In this document: one piece after another, positions 33,877-42,882 of the stretch
Layout of the letters: the number at the start of each line of letters is the position of its first letter
How positions within the stretch are numbered: the stretch's first letter is position 1
Source of the DNA: Thermodesulfovibrionales bacterium
Lineage (GTDB): Bacteria; Nitrospirota; Thermodesulfovibrionia; Thermodesulfovibrionales; CALJEL01
Length of the DNA stretch: 50,841 nucleotides
Reading direction: 5' to 3'
Assembly (NCBI GenBank): GCA_026417875.1
Contig: JAOACK010000002.1
Coordinates: forward strand, 33,061-83,901
Translations under genes and position numbers: made by a program
The notes under the pieces: model-generated
Database searches by the model: none
Told to the model about the DNA's origin: nothing
Seen by the model: only the letters and a program-made list of their open reading frames with translations

Positions 33877-36200
33877 ATGAATAGAATTGTATTTTCAATC
33901 TTGATAGTCTTTAGCTTGATTATGGGGGCTCATGCTGCTCAATCTCCACAGATTCCTTTACCAGGAAGTGCGATTCCTCAGTTTATGGAACCCTTGCCAA
34001 CACTCGGCATTCCACCCTGGAATGGAACAATCGCCACTGTGTTCGGAAATCAACCATTAACGATCAGGATGTGTGAGTTTGATGCAAATATCCTACCTGC
34101 TGGAACAATAATTCCGGGTCAGAAACCAAAGACCAAGGTCTGGGGTTATCTTGTTGATCCTGTTGGAAACTCTACATGTGCCCAGCTCATTAATCTCTAT
34201 AAGAATCCATTAACAGGGGCAATTGATACCTATATTGGTCCTGTGATTGTCAATCAGCGGGTTTTAAATCCGCCGGGTCTTTCAACAGATATAACTTGGA
34301 TAAACGACCTCGGAAGTGCACTTACCACAGAGGTTCTTGCATATAAATATTCAACCGACCAGACCCTCCACTGGGCAGACCCTTTCAGGCTTAATTGTCC
34401 AATGACACTAATGGGAATGTATCCAGTATTCGGTGACCCCTGTTCTCAGAATTATCAAGGACCTGTACCCGCTGTTACCCATCTTCACGGAGGTGAGGTG
34501 CCTCCGGAGATTGATGGAGGACCGGATTCATGGTTTACAAGTGATGGCATGTATTTTGGCTCAAAGTATTACACATTTGGAAAGGACCTGGGAATAAGTG
34601 GAAACTTCTCTCTGTATAAATATCCAAATGTACAGGAAGCAGCACCCCTGTGGTTTCATGACCACACTCTTGGCGCCACAAGGCTGAATGTATATATGGG
34701 TCTGGCAGGTGCCTATTATATCCATGACCCTTCTCAGAACCTTCCACCGAATCTTCAGCCCCTTAATGAGGTTGTGCCCCTCGTAATACAGGACAGAATG
34801 TTTGATACTACTGGTCAGCTATTCTTCCCAGCTGATAGTGCCGGTGGAATACCTGGAGTGTGAATCCCGAGCATCCTTACTGGGTACCAGAGTTTGTTGG
34901 AGATGTGATTGTTGTTAATGGAAAGGCATGGCCTTATCTGAATGTCCAGCCAAAAAGGTATAGATTCCTTATACTCAATGGCTCAAATGCAAGAACCTAT
35001 GAGCTCTTTCTTGTGAATCCTGCTACAAAGACCATGGGACCTCCAATGTGGGTAATAGCAACTGATGGAGGTTATCTAGATGCTCCTGTAAAGGTAGATC
35101 CAAATCTCGGGCAGAAACTTGTCATTCAGCCCGGAGAAAGATATGAGGTGATAATTGATTTTGCCGGCTATTCAAATACGACACTCATAATGAGAAACAC
35201 TGGAAGAACTCCCTATCCAAAGGGTGCTCCTCCGAATGGAAACACCCTTGGAAGGATAATCCAGTTCAGGGTTGGTCCTGGACCGGTTGTGGATAACAGC
35301 TACAACCCTGCAACCGGAATTCCTCTCAGAACAGGTACTCAGGTGATTCAGCGTCTTGCAAACCCGTTAACAGGAACAGTGGCCCCAGGTGTTATTGTGA
35401 ATAAGATAAGGCAGCTAACACTCAATGAGGTCATGGGAATGCCAATGTGTGTACAGGACCCTGTAACGGGTCTTCAGACCTGTTATCCTGGTGGTCCTCT
35501 TGAGGTATTACTCAATAATACAAAATGGTCAGGTTATGTACACGGTGAAAAACCAAGGAGTGATTTTGTTCCCGTAACTGTTGGCGGAGAGACACTTTAT
35601 TATTCAGAGATTCCTAAAGAGGGTGATACAGAGATATGGGAGATTGTTAATCTTACAGCAGATGCCCATCCAATACATCTTCATCTTGTACAATTCCAGA
35701 TTCTTAACAGGCAGAATTTCAATCTTGGCAATTACCTTAAGGTTTACAACGCTGCTTTTGGTACAAATCCAGCAAATCCGTTGCCACCAAGGTGTATGCC
35801 AGGAATGTTCTGCCCTGCCTACGGACCTCCTCTTGATTACAACACAGGAAATCTACGTGCACTCGGCGGAAATCCTGATATAACACCCTATCTGCAGGGT
35901 AAGGTTATTCCTCCCATGCCATGGGAGGCTGGATGGAAGGATACTGTAATAGCCTATCCAGGTCAGGTTCTCAGAATCATAGTGAGATTTGCACCAGCAG
36001 ACAAACCCGTGAGTACGCCAGCTGCTAACCTCTACTATCCCTTTGATCCCAGTGGAAATAACTTTGAATATAACTATGTCTGGCACTGCCACATTGTTGA
36101 CCATGAAGACAATGAGATGATGAGACCTGATGTTATAAGTCTAAATCCCCTTGCACCTGCACCATTTTTAAGACCACTGAGAAGAGGCTGGGAATATTAA
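33877..36200 (+). pseudogene. Multicopper oxidase (CotA/laccase-like), interrupted by a frameshift
   Basis: The gene encodes a secreted three-cupredoxin copper oxidase but is split. The first part (33877-34863) has a signal peptide (SILIVFSLIMGAHA) and copper motifs THLHGG (about 34477) and WFHDHTLG (about 34651). It ends at TGA 34861-34863 after GGIPGV. The second part continues in the -1 frame from a GTG at 34860 (NPEHPYWVPEF, VVNGKAWPYL) and carries HPIHLHL and HCHIVDHEDNEMM. All four copper clusters survive across the two parts, so only the frame is broken; one missing base (for example giving GVWNPEHP) or a TG duplication would explain it. The start is set by AAGGAG at 33865-33870; a GTG start at 33757 is also open. 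Confidence 0.85.
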
Positions 36201-36204
36201 TCTT

Positions 36205-36229
36205 AGAGGGCGGGTTTTGCCCGCCCTCT
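36205..36229 (+). terminator. GC-rich hairpin after the multicopper oxidase
   Basis: AGAGGGCGGG (36205-36214) and CCCGCCCTCT (36220-36229) pair perfectly around TTTTG. It lies 4 nt after the gene. The following T-run is short, so it is a strong hairpin but not an ideal intrinsic terminator. It also lies beyond the end of the convergent folK. Confidence 0.65.
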
Positions 36230-36345
36230 TTGAAGATGTGTGCTTTTCTATTCATTTGTGTAAGAACTGGAATTTGCTACCCGAATAACTACGTCTTTGC
36301 TATCAATTTAAACTGTCTCACAGTCACCCAGATGTAGCGAGTTTT

Positions 36346-36807
36346 TTATCTACCGCATAAAGAAACTAATTCCCTTATCCTTTTTTTCAGAATTGGATGC
36401 TCAAGGTCTGGTGCAATCTCTGAAAGGGGTTTGAGGACAAAAGACCTTTCCTGAATATAGGGATGGGGAATCTTGAGCTCAGGTGATTTAAGAATGAGAT
36501 CATTGTAAAAAAGTATATCAAGATCAATTATCCTTGGTCCCCATTTTATTGTCTCAACCCTTCCCATGATGCATTCAATTGACTTAAGTTCGCTGAGTAA
36601 TTCCTCAGGTTTCAGGTCTGTTTCTGCTTCAATTACCATATTAATGAACAATGGCTGGTCAGTGACTCCCCAGGGTTCTGTCTCATAGAGTGATGATCTT
36701 TTTAAGACCCTTATGCCTCTACCCTCCATGAGCCTTATAGCCCTAAGGCAATTTTCTTCTCTATTCCCAAGGTTAGAACCAATTCCAATATAAACAATCA
36801 CAGACAT
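36346..36807 (-). CDS. folK: 2-amino-4-hydroxy-6-hydroxymethyldihydropteridine pyrophosphokinase
   Basis: FolK transfers pyrophosphate from ATP to 6-hydroxymethyl-7,8-dihydropterin in folate synthesis. The 153-residue protein has YIGIGSNLGNREENC at about 6-20, SSLYETEPWG at about 39-48, the FINMVIEAET segment, and the catalytic WGPRIIDLDILFY at about 90-102 followed by IPHPYIQERSFVL. Length and residues are normal. A minus-strand TATAAT lies 9 nt above the ATG without a Shine-Dalgarno. It is divergent from polA. Confidence 0.96.
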   Translation of the reverse strand: MSVIVYIGIGSNLGNREENCLRAIRLMEGRGIRVLKRSSLYETEPWGVTDQPLFINMVIEAETDLKPEELLSELKSIECIMGRVETIKWGPRIIDLDILFYNDLILKSPELKIPHPYIQERSFVLKPLSEIAPDLEHPILKKRIRELVSLCGR

Positions 36808-36816
36808 ACTGTATGT

Positions 36817-36822
36817 ATTATA
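36817..36822 (-). promoter_or_regulatory. -10 box of folK
   Basis: TATAAT on the minus strand ends 9 nt before the folK ATG at 36807. The -35 region is weak. The predicted start of transcription is within 2-3 nt of the ATG. Confidence 0.5.
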
Positions 36823-36853
36823 ATAAAAGCATTATTCCCATAGTACTGCTATT

Positions 36854-36874
36854 AATCAGTTAGCTTAACTGATT
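36854..36874. repeat. Palindrome between folK and polA
   Basis: AATCAGTTA (36854-36862) and TAACTGATT (36866-36874) are perfect inverted copies with a 3-nt centre (GCT). The element ends 9 nt before the polA ATG and lies upstream of the folK -10 box, the usual place for an operator. No T-tract follows, so a terminator is unlikely. Confidence 0.6.
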
Positions 36875-36883
36875 CAGAATGGT

Positions 36884-39442
36884 ATGACAGTATATCTCAT
36901 AGATGGCAGTTCCTATATCTACAGGGCTTATTTTGCAATAAAGGGCCTATCAACATCAAAAGGGCTTCCCACAAATGCAATCTATGGCTTCACAAATATG
37001 CTTCTTAAGATTATCAATGAAAATAAACCTGAAGGCATTGCTGTTGTTTTTGACAGACCTGAGCCAACAAGGAGACACAGAGCCTTTGAGGAGTATAAGG
37101 CACAGAGGCCAAAGGCACCTGATGACCTGACCGTTCAGATACCCTATATAAGAAGGATTGTGGAGGCCTTTGGAATAAGGGCTATAGAAATTCCAGGTTA
37201 CGAGGCAGATGATATAATTGCCACAATGGCAGAACAACTCAGTAAAGAGGGTCATGAAGTATATATTGTTAGCGGTGACAAGGATATCCTCCAGATAGTT
37301 AATGAGAGGATAAAGATGTTTGATCCCATGAAGAATATAATCTATGACAGTAAGACTGTTCAGGAGAAATATGGACTGCCACCTCATAGAATACCTGAGC
37401 TTATGGCACTGGCTGGTGATAGTATTGATAATATACCCGGAATAAAAGGGATTGGCGAGAAGAGTGGTCTTGAAATTCTTGCCTATGGAAAGCTCGAAGA
37501 TATAATGGAAAATCCAGGATTAATAAAAAAGGAAAGATTAAGAAGGGCTGTTAGCGAGAACCTTGAAATATTAAGACTCAGCTATAACCTTGCAAAAATA
37601 GACAGGGATGTCCCTGTGAAGATAACCACAGATGACCTGAAGAGGAAAGAACCTCTCTGGAATGAACTTCTACAGATATTCAGGGAGTGTGAATTCTCAA
37701 GCCTTCTGAAATTGCTTCCAGTAACTCTCAAAGTTAAGACCAGAATAATTAAAGGACCTGATGAACTGATAAAATTACTTGGTGAGAAGGGATTTGCCTA
37801 TGATATCCTGCTAAGGGACGGCAAATGCACTGGTGTCTCCTTTATCCCTATCTACTCATCAACTCAGGAGGTCTTCTTTTTTCCTGTAAACATGCCAGAT
37901 GACCTAAGGGCCCTCAGGCCCCTATTTACTTCTGAAGAATGTGTCAAGATAAGCCATGATGTAAAGAGGGATATAATATTCCTTCTTGAGCATCGCATAG
38001 AGCTCAAGGGAATAATTGAAGATATTCAGATAGTCTCCTATCTTTTAAATCCCTTAAGAGCCAATCATGATCTTGATGAGCTAACAATAGAGTATCTTGG
38101 AATGAAAAAGTTAAGTATGGACGAGATAACTTCTGATCCAGTAAATCTATCTTCCCAGAATGCCTTTGTAAAAGTGAGACTTTATGAGGTTCTGAGCAAA
38201 AGGCTTGCTGAAGAAGGTCTGGAGAGACTTTACAGGGAAATAGAGATTCCCCTTACCAGGGTTCTTGCTGATATGGAGAGGACAGGTATAAAGATAGATA
38301 TTTCAATACTGAGGGACCTTTCAAAGGAACTTGAAGGTGTTCTTGAATCATTGAGGTCAAGGATATATTTTCTTGCAGGTGAGGAGTTTAATATAAACTC
38401 ACCTAAACAGTTGTCTACCATACTCTTTGAGAGACTGGGACTTAAACCAAAAAAGAGGACAAAGACAGGTTATTCTACAGAATTGAGTGTCCTTGAAGAA
38501 CTGGCAGTCCAGCATGAACTTCCAAGAGAGATACTCAACTATAGGAGTCTCTTTAAACTAAAATCCACCTATGTTGATGCTCTACCGGAACTTGTAAACC
38601 CAGAAACTGGCAGGCTCCATACTTCCTTTAACCAGACTGTTACTGCAACTGGAAGACTCTCAAGCAGTGAGCCCAATCTCCAGAACATACCTGTTCGGGG
38701 TACCTGGGCAGAGAGGATAAGGCAGGCATTTATTGCAGAAGAAGGTTTTATGATCCTTGCTGCTGATTATTCCCAGATTGAATTGAGGATACTTGCCCAT
38801 ATGAGCAGAGATGAGAAATTCTTGAGGGCATTCAGGGAAGGTATTGATATTCATAATGCCACTGCTTCTGAATTATTTGGAGTGGAGCCATACAGAGTCA
38901 GCTCCGAGCAGAGAAGGATAGCAAAGATAGTAAACTTTGGCATAATCTATGGAATGACAGCTTTTGGTTTGAGCGAGACACTGGGCATTGATAAGGAAGA
39001 GGCTCAGAATTACATTGACCAGTTTTTCATAAGGCACCCATCCATAAAGGAATTCGCACTTTCTCTCATAAAAAAGGCAGAGGAGAGGGGATATGCTGAG
39101 ACCCTTTTTGGAAGGAAGAGGCCTATACCTGAGCTTAAAAGCAGAAACGGTGCAATTCGTGCACTTGGAGAAAGGCTTGCCGTAAATTCTCCAATCCAGG
39201 GAACAGCCTCTGACATTATAAAACTCGCTATGATAAAAATATGGAATCTCATCAGAGCTAGGGGTTTTAGAACAAGGATGCTTCTTCAGATACACGATGA
39301 GCTGCTCTTTGAGGTTCCAGAGGACGAAATTCCTGAGGTAAAGGAGATGGTAAAAAAAGAGATGGAGACTGTTGTAAAACTTGAAGTTCCTGTTTCTGTA
39401 AATATCTCCACTGGAAAGAACTGGGCAGAGGCAGGATCATAA
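36884..39442 (+). CDS. polA: DNA polymerase I
   Basis: Pol I fills gaps and removes RNA primers. The 852-residue protein has a 5' nuclease domain (about 1-280; VYLIDGSSYIYRAYF, YEADDIIATMA, LAGDSIDNIPGIKGIGEK) and a 3'-5' exonuclease-like domain (about 290-460). The polymerase domain has motif A DYSQIELRILAH (about 627), motif B RRIAKIVNFGIIYGM (about 678) and motif C QIHDELLFE (about 803). In the exonuclease domain the DxE of motif I is replaced (AYDILLRDG), while other aspartates remain (HDVKRD, NHDLDEL), so proofreading is probably lost. No Shine-Dalgarno is evident. The start lies 9 nt after a palindrome. Confidence 0.96.
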   Translation: MTVYLIDGSSYIYRAYFAIKGLSTSKGLPTNAIYGFTNMLLKIINENKPEGIAVVFDRPEPTRRHRAFEEYKAQRPKAPDDLTVQIPYIRRIVEAFGIRAIEIPGYEADDIIATMAEQLSKEGHEVYIVSGDKDILQIVNERIKMFDPMKNIIYDSKTVQEKYGLPPHRIPELMALAGDSIDNIPGIKGIGEKSGLEILAYGKLEDIMENPGLIKKERLRRAVSENLEILRLSYNLAKIDRDVPVKITTDDLKRKEPLWNELLQIFRECEFSSLLKLLPVTLKVKTRIIKGPDELIKLLGEKGFAYDILLRDGKCTGVSFIPIYSSTQEVFFFPVNMPDDLRALRPLFTSEECVKISHDVKRDIIFLLEHRIELKGIIEDIQIVSYLLNPLRANHDLDELTIEYLGMKKLSMDEITSDPVNLSSQNAFVKVRLYEVLSKRLAEEGLERLYREIEIPLTRVLADMERTGIKIDISILRDLSKELEGVLESLRSRIYFLAGEEFNINSPKQLSTILFERLGLKPKKRTKTGYSTELSVLEELAVQHELPREILNYRSLFKLKSTYVDALPELVNPETGRLHTSFNQTVTATGRLSSSEPNLQNIPVRGTWAERIRQAFIAEEGFMILAADYSQIELRILAHMSRDEKFLRAFREGIDIHNATASELFGVEPYRVSSEQRRIAKIVNFGIIYGMTAFGLSETLGIDKEEAQNYIDQFFIRHPSIKEFALSLIKKAEERGYAETLFGRKRPIPELKSRNGAIRALGERLAVNSPIQGTASDIIKLAMIKIWNLIRARGFRTRMLLQIHDELLFEVPEDEIPEVKEMVKKEMETVVKLEVPVSVNISTGKNWAEAGS

Positions 39443-39493
39443 AATCTTGAATCTTTTATACTGAATTTTGTATCCTTTGTAAGAGGGGGATAT

Positions 39494-40192
39494 ATGACAA
39501 AGAAAGAACTTCTACAGAAAAAGGTTGCAGAGTTGAGGTCCATGGCCAAGGAACTCGGGCTTTCTCTACCAAGAACAGCAAAGAAGGAAGATTTAGCTTT
39601 AGCTATAAGCAAGGCACTGAGATTAAAAACACTGAGAAAAAAGGAACCGCTGAAATCAAAGGCACCAAAGGCAAAGGTGGAGAAGGCTCCAAAAAGAAAG
39701 AAAAAAATAAAAATCCCTGAAAAGGAAGCAGTACCTTCTCCTGGGGTCGAGCTTAAGCCAGTATCAGTAGAGGAAGAAAGACCTGCTGATATTTTTCCAT
39801 ATAAACCGGTTATAACAAAGGATCTTCTCGGACTTGTTCCTGTTGATACCCAACATTTTTATCTCTACTGGGAGATAAGCAGAGATACATTCATTAGAGT
39901 TTCTGCTGAGGGAAAGTTTGTTATAAGGATCTATGACATTTCAGGTGACAGGGATATATCACAGGCTCCCTTCTTTGAGCTATACGCTATGAAGGAAACA
40001 GGTGGTTTTCATGTTGATATGGGAAGACCGGGTGATTTCTGTGCTGAGATGGGTATTTTTGACAAAGGCAGATTCATTCCTCTACTAAGGTCCAATATTA
40101 TTAAACTTCCAAGAATTCCCCATCACAGAGAATTACCAGAAGCTGTTAGAATCACCTTCCCATCAGGGATAGTTCATCCAACAAGTCTTTGA
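39494..40192 (+). CDS. DUF4912 protein with an N-terminal SAP/Rho-N-like motif
   Basis: The 232-residue protein starts with a short helical region (KKVAELRSMAKELGLSLPRTAKK is split by a SAP/Rho-N-type pattern, about 8-40). A Lys/Pro-rich linker (about 45-85) follows, then a DUF4912 domain (about 105-232) with YLYWEIS and VIRIYDISGD. The family's function is unknown; the basic N-terminus suggests nucleic-acid binding, which is an inference. An AGAGGGGG site precedes the ATG. It lies 51 bp after polA, and its 3' end overlaps the convergent siroheme gene by 41 bp. Confidence 0.8.
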   Translation: MTKKELLQKKVAELRSMAKELGLSLPRTAKKEDLALAISKALRLKTLRKKEPLKSKAPKAKVEKAPKRKKKIKIPEKEAVPSPGVELKPVSVEEERPADIFPYKPVITKDLLGLVPVDTQHFYLYWEISRDTFIRVSAEGKFVIRIYDISGDRDISQAPFFELYAMKETGGFHVDMGRPGDFCAEMGIFDKGRFIPLLRSNIIKLPRIPHHRELPEAVRITFPSGIVHPTSL

Positions 40193-40772
40193 TAATGGAC
40201 TCTGCCCTTTTTTCTCGCAGCGCTTTCAGGATATGCCTGGAGCTGAATCTGGAGATTATCCTTTTTCTTTTTGCCAAAGGAAGGTCCAGTAGTTTTTTCC
40301 TGTTCTTTTTAAGCAATTGAAGATACCTGCCAAACTCTTTGGTGTATAATTTTTCCATCTCCTTTCTTATAGCCTTTGCCATGGCAGGAGAAGCACCAGA
40401 GGTTGATATGGCAATAATGAGAGGACCTCTCCTTATAACTGATGGAACAATAAAATTACATAACTCAGGTTCATCGACAACATTTAAAAGGCCTCTGAAA
40501 TTTCTGGCAATGCTTTCATGTACTTCCTTTGATGAACTGGCTGCTATAACAAGAAAGGCCTTCTTGAGATCTCCCTTTTTGTAAGGTCTTTTGATGAGTT
40601 TAATCTTACCTGACCTTACAAGTTTTTCAATGCCTTCTGTCACCTCAGGACTTATTACAGTTACGGATGCTCCTGCTTTAAGAAGTGAGTTGATCTTTCT
40701 CTGAGCAACCTTTCCTCCTCCAATTACAACACATTCTTTGCCCTTGAGATTTATAAAAACTGGATAATACAT
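40152..40772 (-). CDS. Precorrin-2 dehydrogenase/sirohydrochlorin ferrochelatase-like (CysG N-terminal type)
   Basis: The 206-residue protein matches the N-terminal module of CysG (Met8-like). It has an NAD-binding CVVIGGGKVAQRKINSLL segment at about 14-31, VTVISPEV, LVIAASS, LLNVVDEPELCNFIVPS and the ISTSGASPAMAKAIRKE segment with a conserved serine region. It would oxidise precorrin-2 to sirohydrochlorin, and possibly insert iron, for siroheme or heme d1/alternative heme synthesis. No other tetrapyrrole gene is in the window. It lies 8 bp after bamD and converges with the DUF4912 gene. Confidence 0.9.
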   Translation of the reverse strand: MYYPVFINLKGKECVVIGGGKVAQRKINSLLKAGASVTVISPEVTEGIEKLVRSGKIKLIKRPYKKGDLKKAFLVIAASSSKEVHESIARNFRGLLNVVDEPELCNFIVPSVIRRGPLIIAISTSGASPAMAKAIRKEMEKLYTKEFGRYLQLLKKNRKKLLDLPLAKRKRIISRFSSRHILKALREKRAESIIKDLLDELSLMGR

Positions 40773-40780
40773 GCATCTGG

Positions 40781-41548
40781 CTATTGTTTACTACCTACCT
40801 TTTCTAATTTGGCATACTCTTTTTTGGCTTTTATGGCTTCCTTTGAATCAGGATATTTCTGAAGGAGATAGTGGTAGGTGCTTTCTGCCTTATCTTTTTC
40901 TTCTAAAGCCCTGTAGGTTTTCCAGAGAAGATAGAGAACCTCTGGCATGTCCCTGAAATCAGGATAGTTTCTAATCAATCCCTCCAATCTTCCCCTTGCA
41001 GCCCTGAAGGAGTCTTTCTTAAAATAAAATTTTCCTACCATCAGTTCATAAGCAGCTATCACCTCCCTGCACTTTTCAATTCTTATATCAACTATATCCC
41101 TATAGGGATTTCTTGGATAGAGTATTTTTAATCTTTCAAATTCCTCCAGGGCCTTCTTTGCTGCACCTGCGCCCCTTTCAGGTCCCTTCACATCCTGAAA
41201 ATAAAGACTGGCAATCTGGTACTGGGCATAGGGAGCATGGGGATGTTCTGGAAATTCTCTGAGAAATTTTCTGTATTCCTCAATGGCAAGTTCTATCTCT
41301 TCTTCCTTTATGTAAGATTCTGCCATTTTGAGCTGAGCCTTTGGTGCATAATTCATTGTTCTATCCCTGTTCTTTACCTCAAGGAGGAGATTCCTTGCTT
41401 CCTGGAATTCTCCACGCTCGATATGTTTTTCTGCCCTTTCAATCCACTTTTCCGGCTCAAAGGGCTCTTCTTTTTTCTGCACAGATGCGCAGGCAAATGG
41501 TAGTAGAGTAATACAAAGAAGCAGGGTATATTGTAAAAAAATTTTCAT
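40781..41548 (-). CDS. bamD: Outer-membrane assembly lipoprotein BamD
   Basis: The 255-residue lipoprotein has a signal peptide with a lipobox ending LPFAC at about residue 20. A series of about five TPR-type repeats follows (AEKHIERGEFQEARNLLLEV, QLKMAESYIKEEEIELAIEEY, YAQYQIASLYF). This is the BamD layout of the BAM complex, which inserts outer-membrane proteins. A YfiO-like length is kept. The ATG is 5 nt below an extended -10 box on the minus strand, with no Shine-Dalgarno, suggesting a leaderless message. The siroheme gene follows in the same transcript. Confidence 0.9.
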   Translation of the reverse strand: MKIFLQYTLLLCITLLPFACASVQKKEEPFEPEKWIERAEKHIERGEFQEARNLLLEVKNRDRTMNYAPKAQLKMAESYIKEEEIELAIEEYRKFLREFPEHPHAPYAQYQIASLYFQDVKGPERGAGAAKKALEEFERLKILYPRNPYRDIVDIRIEKCREVIAAYELMVGKFYFKKDSFRAARGRLEGLIRNYPDFRDMPEVLYLLWKTYRALEEKDKAESTYHYLLQKYPDSKEAIKAKKEYAKLEKVGSKQ

Positions 41549-41553
41549 CTTAA

Positions 41554-41562
41554 ATTATATCA
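41554..41562 (-). promoter_or_regulatory. Extended -10 promoter of bamD
   Basis: TGA-TATAAT on the minus strand (hexamer 41559 to 41554) ends 5 nt before the ATG at 41548. Transcription would begin at or next to the start codon. Confidence 0.6.
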
Positions 41563-41746
41563 CAGAAAGGCATCCGCTTTCTTTAAAGATTTTTTTAAAA
41601 AAAGCTCATTGGCCTTCTTGTTTCTTGACCGGACGACAGAGCAGAAATATCTCGATGCAATCGCAAAAACAGTCTTTTTTATTTAAATGCCTTTGATTCG
41701 GCTTTCACACTTCTGAGTTATTTTCAGCGTCCAAACCCTTTACATG

Positions 41747-41775
41747 TTGCACAAGCTAGCATTTTATGCTAAATT
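41747..41775 (+). promoter_or_regulatory. Promoter of the TusA-like/PstS-like pair
   Basis: TTGCAC (41747-41752), a 17-bp spacer and TAAATT (41770-41775) with a TGc extension form a moderate promoter. It is followed by AGGAGG at 41784-41789, 5 nt before the ATG at 41795, so unlike several neighbours this gene has a normal leader. Confidence 0.5.
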
Positions 41776-41794
41776 AAAGAGAAAGGAGGAGACA

Positions 41795-42091
41795 ATGAAA
41801 AAAACCATCATTAGCGCTGTCTTATTTATTCAGTTAATCCTTGCCTCTCATGGCCTTTCTGCGGAGGAAAAGAAAATTAATTTTGTTGGTGAGGATATAT
41901 GTCCAAACAGCGCGGGTGCTATTCTAAGGGATGAACTGGCGGGCCTTAATACTGGGGATATTCTTATAATTGTGATTGAGAAGGACAGAAAGGAGATTGT
42001 TCAGACTGCTATAAAACTGGAAAAACTCCCGGTTACTTCTGAGGAAAGGGATGAAAAGAATATAACGACCTTTATTTTAAAAAAGAAATAA
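41795..42091 (+). CDS. Secreted TusA/SirA-like protein
   Basis: The 98-residue protein has a signal peptide (residues 1-24, KTIISAVLFIQLILASHGLS). A domain patterned like TusA (UPF0033) follows: the Cys-Pro of DICPNSAG takes the place of the CPxP site, then LNTGDILIIVIEKD, an amphipathic helix and a final ITTFILKKK strand. In the cytoplasm TusA carries persulfide sulfur; an exported version is unusual and its role is unknown. AGGAGG sets the start; an upstream ATG at 41744 would destroy the signal peptide. The PstS-like gene follows after 14 bp. Confidence 0.6.
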   Translation: MKKTIISAVLFIQLILASHGLSAEEKKINFVGEDICPNSAGAILRDELAGLNTGDILIIVIEKDRKEIVQTAIKLEKLPVTSEERDEKNITTFILKKK

Positions 42092-42105
42092 TTAAGGAGA
42101 GCGGG

Positions 42106-42882
42106 ATGATAATATCTGTAATTTTACTCTTATTGATTCTTCCTGTAACATCCTTTGCAGTTGATATAAAGTATGCTGGATGCGTAACAATACAGGAAAA
42201 TCTTCTAAAGGAAGTAAAGTCAATATATGAACAGAAAACAGGTAACAGGATAGGACTTTCAGGAGGCGGAGCTGGAGCTGGCATCAGGGGAGTACTTTCA
42301 GGACTTGTTGATATCGGTGGTGTGTCAAGACCATTAAAAACCGAAGAGATAAGGCAGGGGCTGGTTGCCTATACCGTTGGGTATACTGCAGTGGCTGTAG
42401 TTGTTCACAGGGATATAAAGATTAGTAATCTAACAATGAAACAGCTCAGGGATATCCTTTCAGGAAAGATCGGAAACTGGAAAGAAATCGGCGGGCCTGA
42501 TATGCCTGTAAGGGTTGTAATACCATCGAAAGGTTATGCAAGCAGAGATGAATGCGAAAGGATCGTTATGGAAAACCAAAGATTCGCTGACAATGCCATT
42601 ATTACACCCGAACAGACAATTTCTGAAACAGTGGACACTACACCCGGTTCAATAGGAATAGTTGATATCTCAATGCTTGACACAAAAAGGGTCAGTGTCG
42701 TTAAGCTAGAAGGGTTACTGCCTGATAAGACAAACATAAAAAGTGGAAAATATAAACTTATAATTCCAATAAATCTTGTTACAAAAGGAGAGGCAACTGG
42801 AGTACTTAAAGATTTTATAGATTTTATTCTCTCACCGGAAGGCCAGGCACTGGTAGAAAGAAAATTTATAGGAATTAAATAA
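42106..42882 (+). CDS. Phosphate-type ABC transporter substrate-binding protein (PstS-like)
   Basis: The 258-residue protein has a signal peptide (residues 1-18, ending TSFA) and the short PBP-like fold of the PstS superfamily. Recognisable segments are GLSGGGAGAGIRGVLSGLVD, IGGVSRPLKTEE, LTMKQLRDILSGKIGNWKEIGG, a Ser/Gly-rich ligand region SKGYASRDE, and FIDFILSPEGQALV. It should bind an oxyanion such as phosphate in the periplasm. No permease or ATPase is adjacent, so it may feed a distant transporter or act as a sensor. An AAGGAGA site precedes the ATG. It is 14 bp after the TusA-like gene. Confidence 0.85.
   Translation: MIISVILLLLILPVTSFAVDIKYAGCVTIQENLLKEVKSIYEQKTGNRIGLSGGGAGAGIRGVLSGLVDIGGVSRPLKTEEIRQGLVAYTVGYTAVAVVVHRDIKISNLTMKQLRDILSGKIGNWKEIGGPDMPVRVVIPSKGYASRDECERIVMENQRFADNAIITPEQTISETVDTTPGSIGIVDISMLDTKRVSVVKLEGLLPDKTNIKSGKYKLIIPINLVTKGEATGVLKDFIDFILSPEGQALVERKFIGIK

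Noticed and set aside
34850-34870. Programmed -1 frameshifting at the multicopper oxidase junction
   Set aside because: There is no slippery heptamer (X XXY YYZ) before the stop and no obvious downstream pseudoknot; a mutation or sequencing error is more likely.
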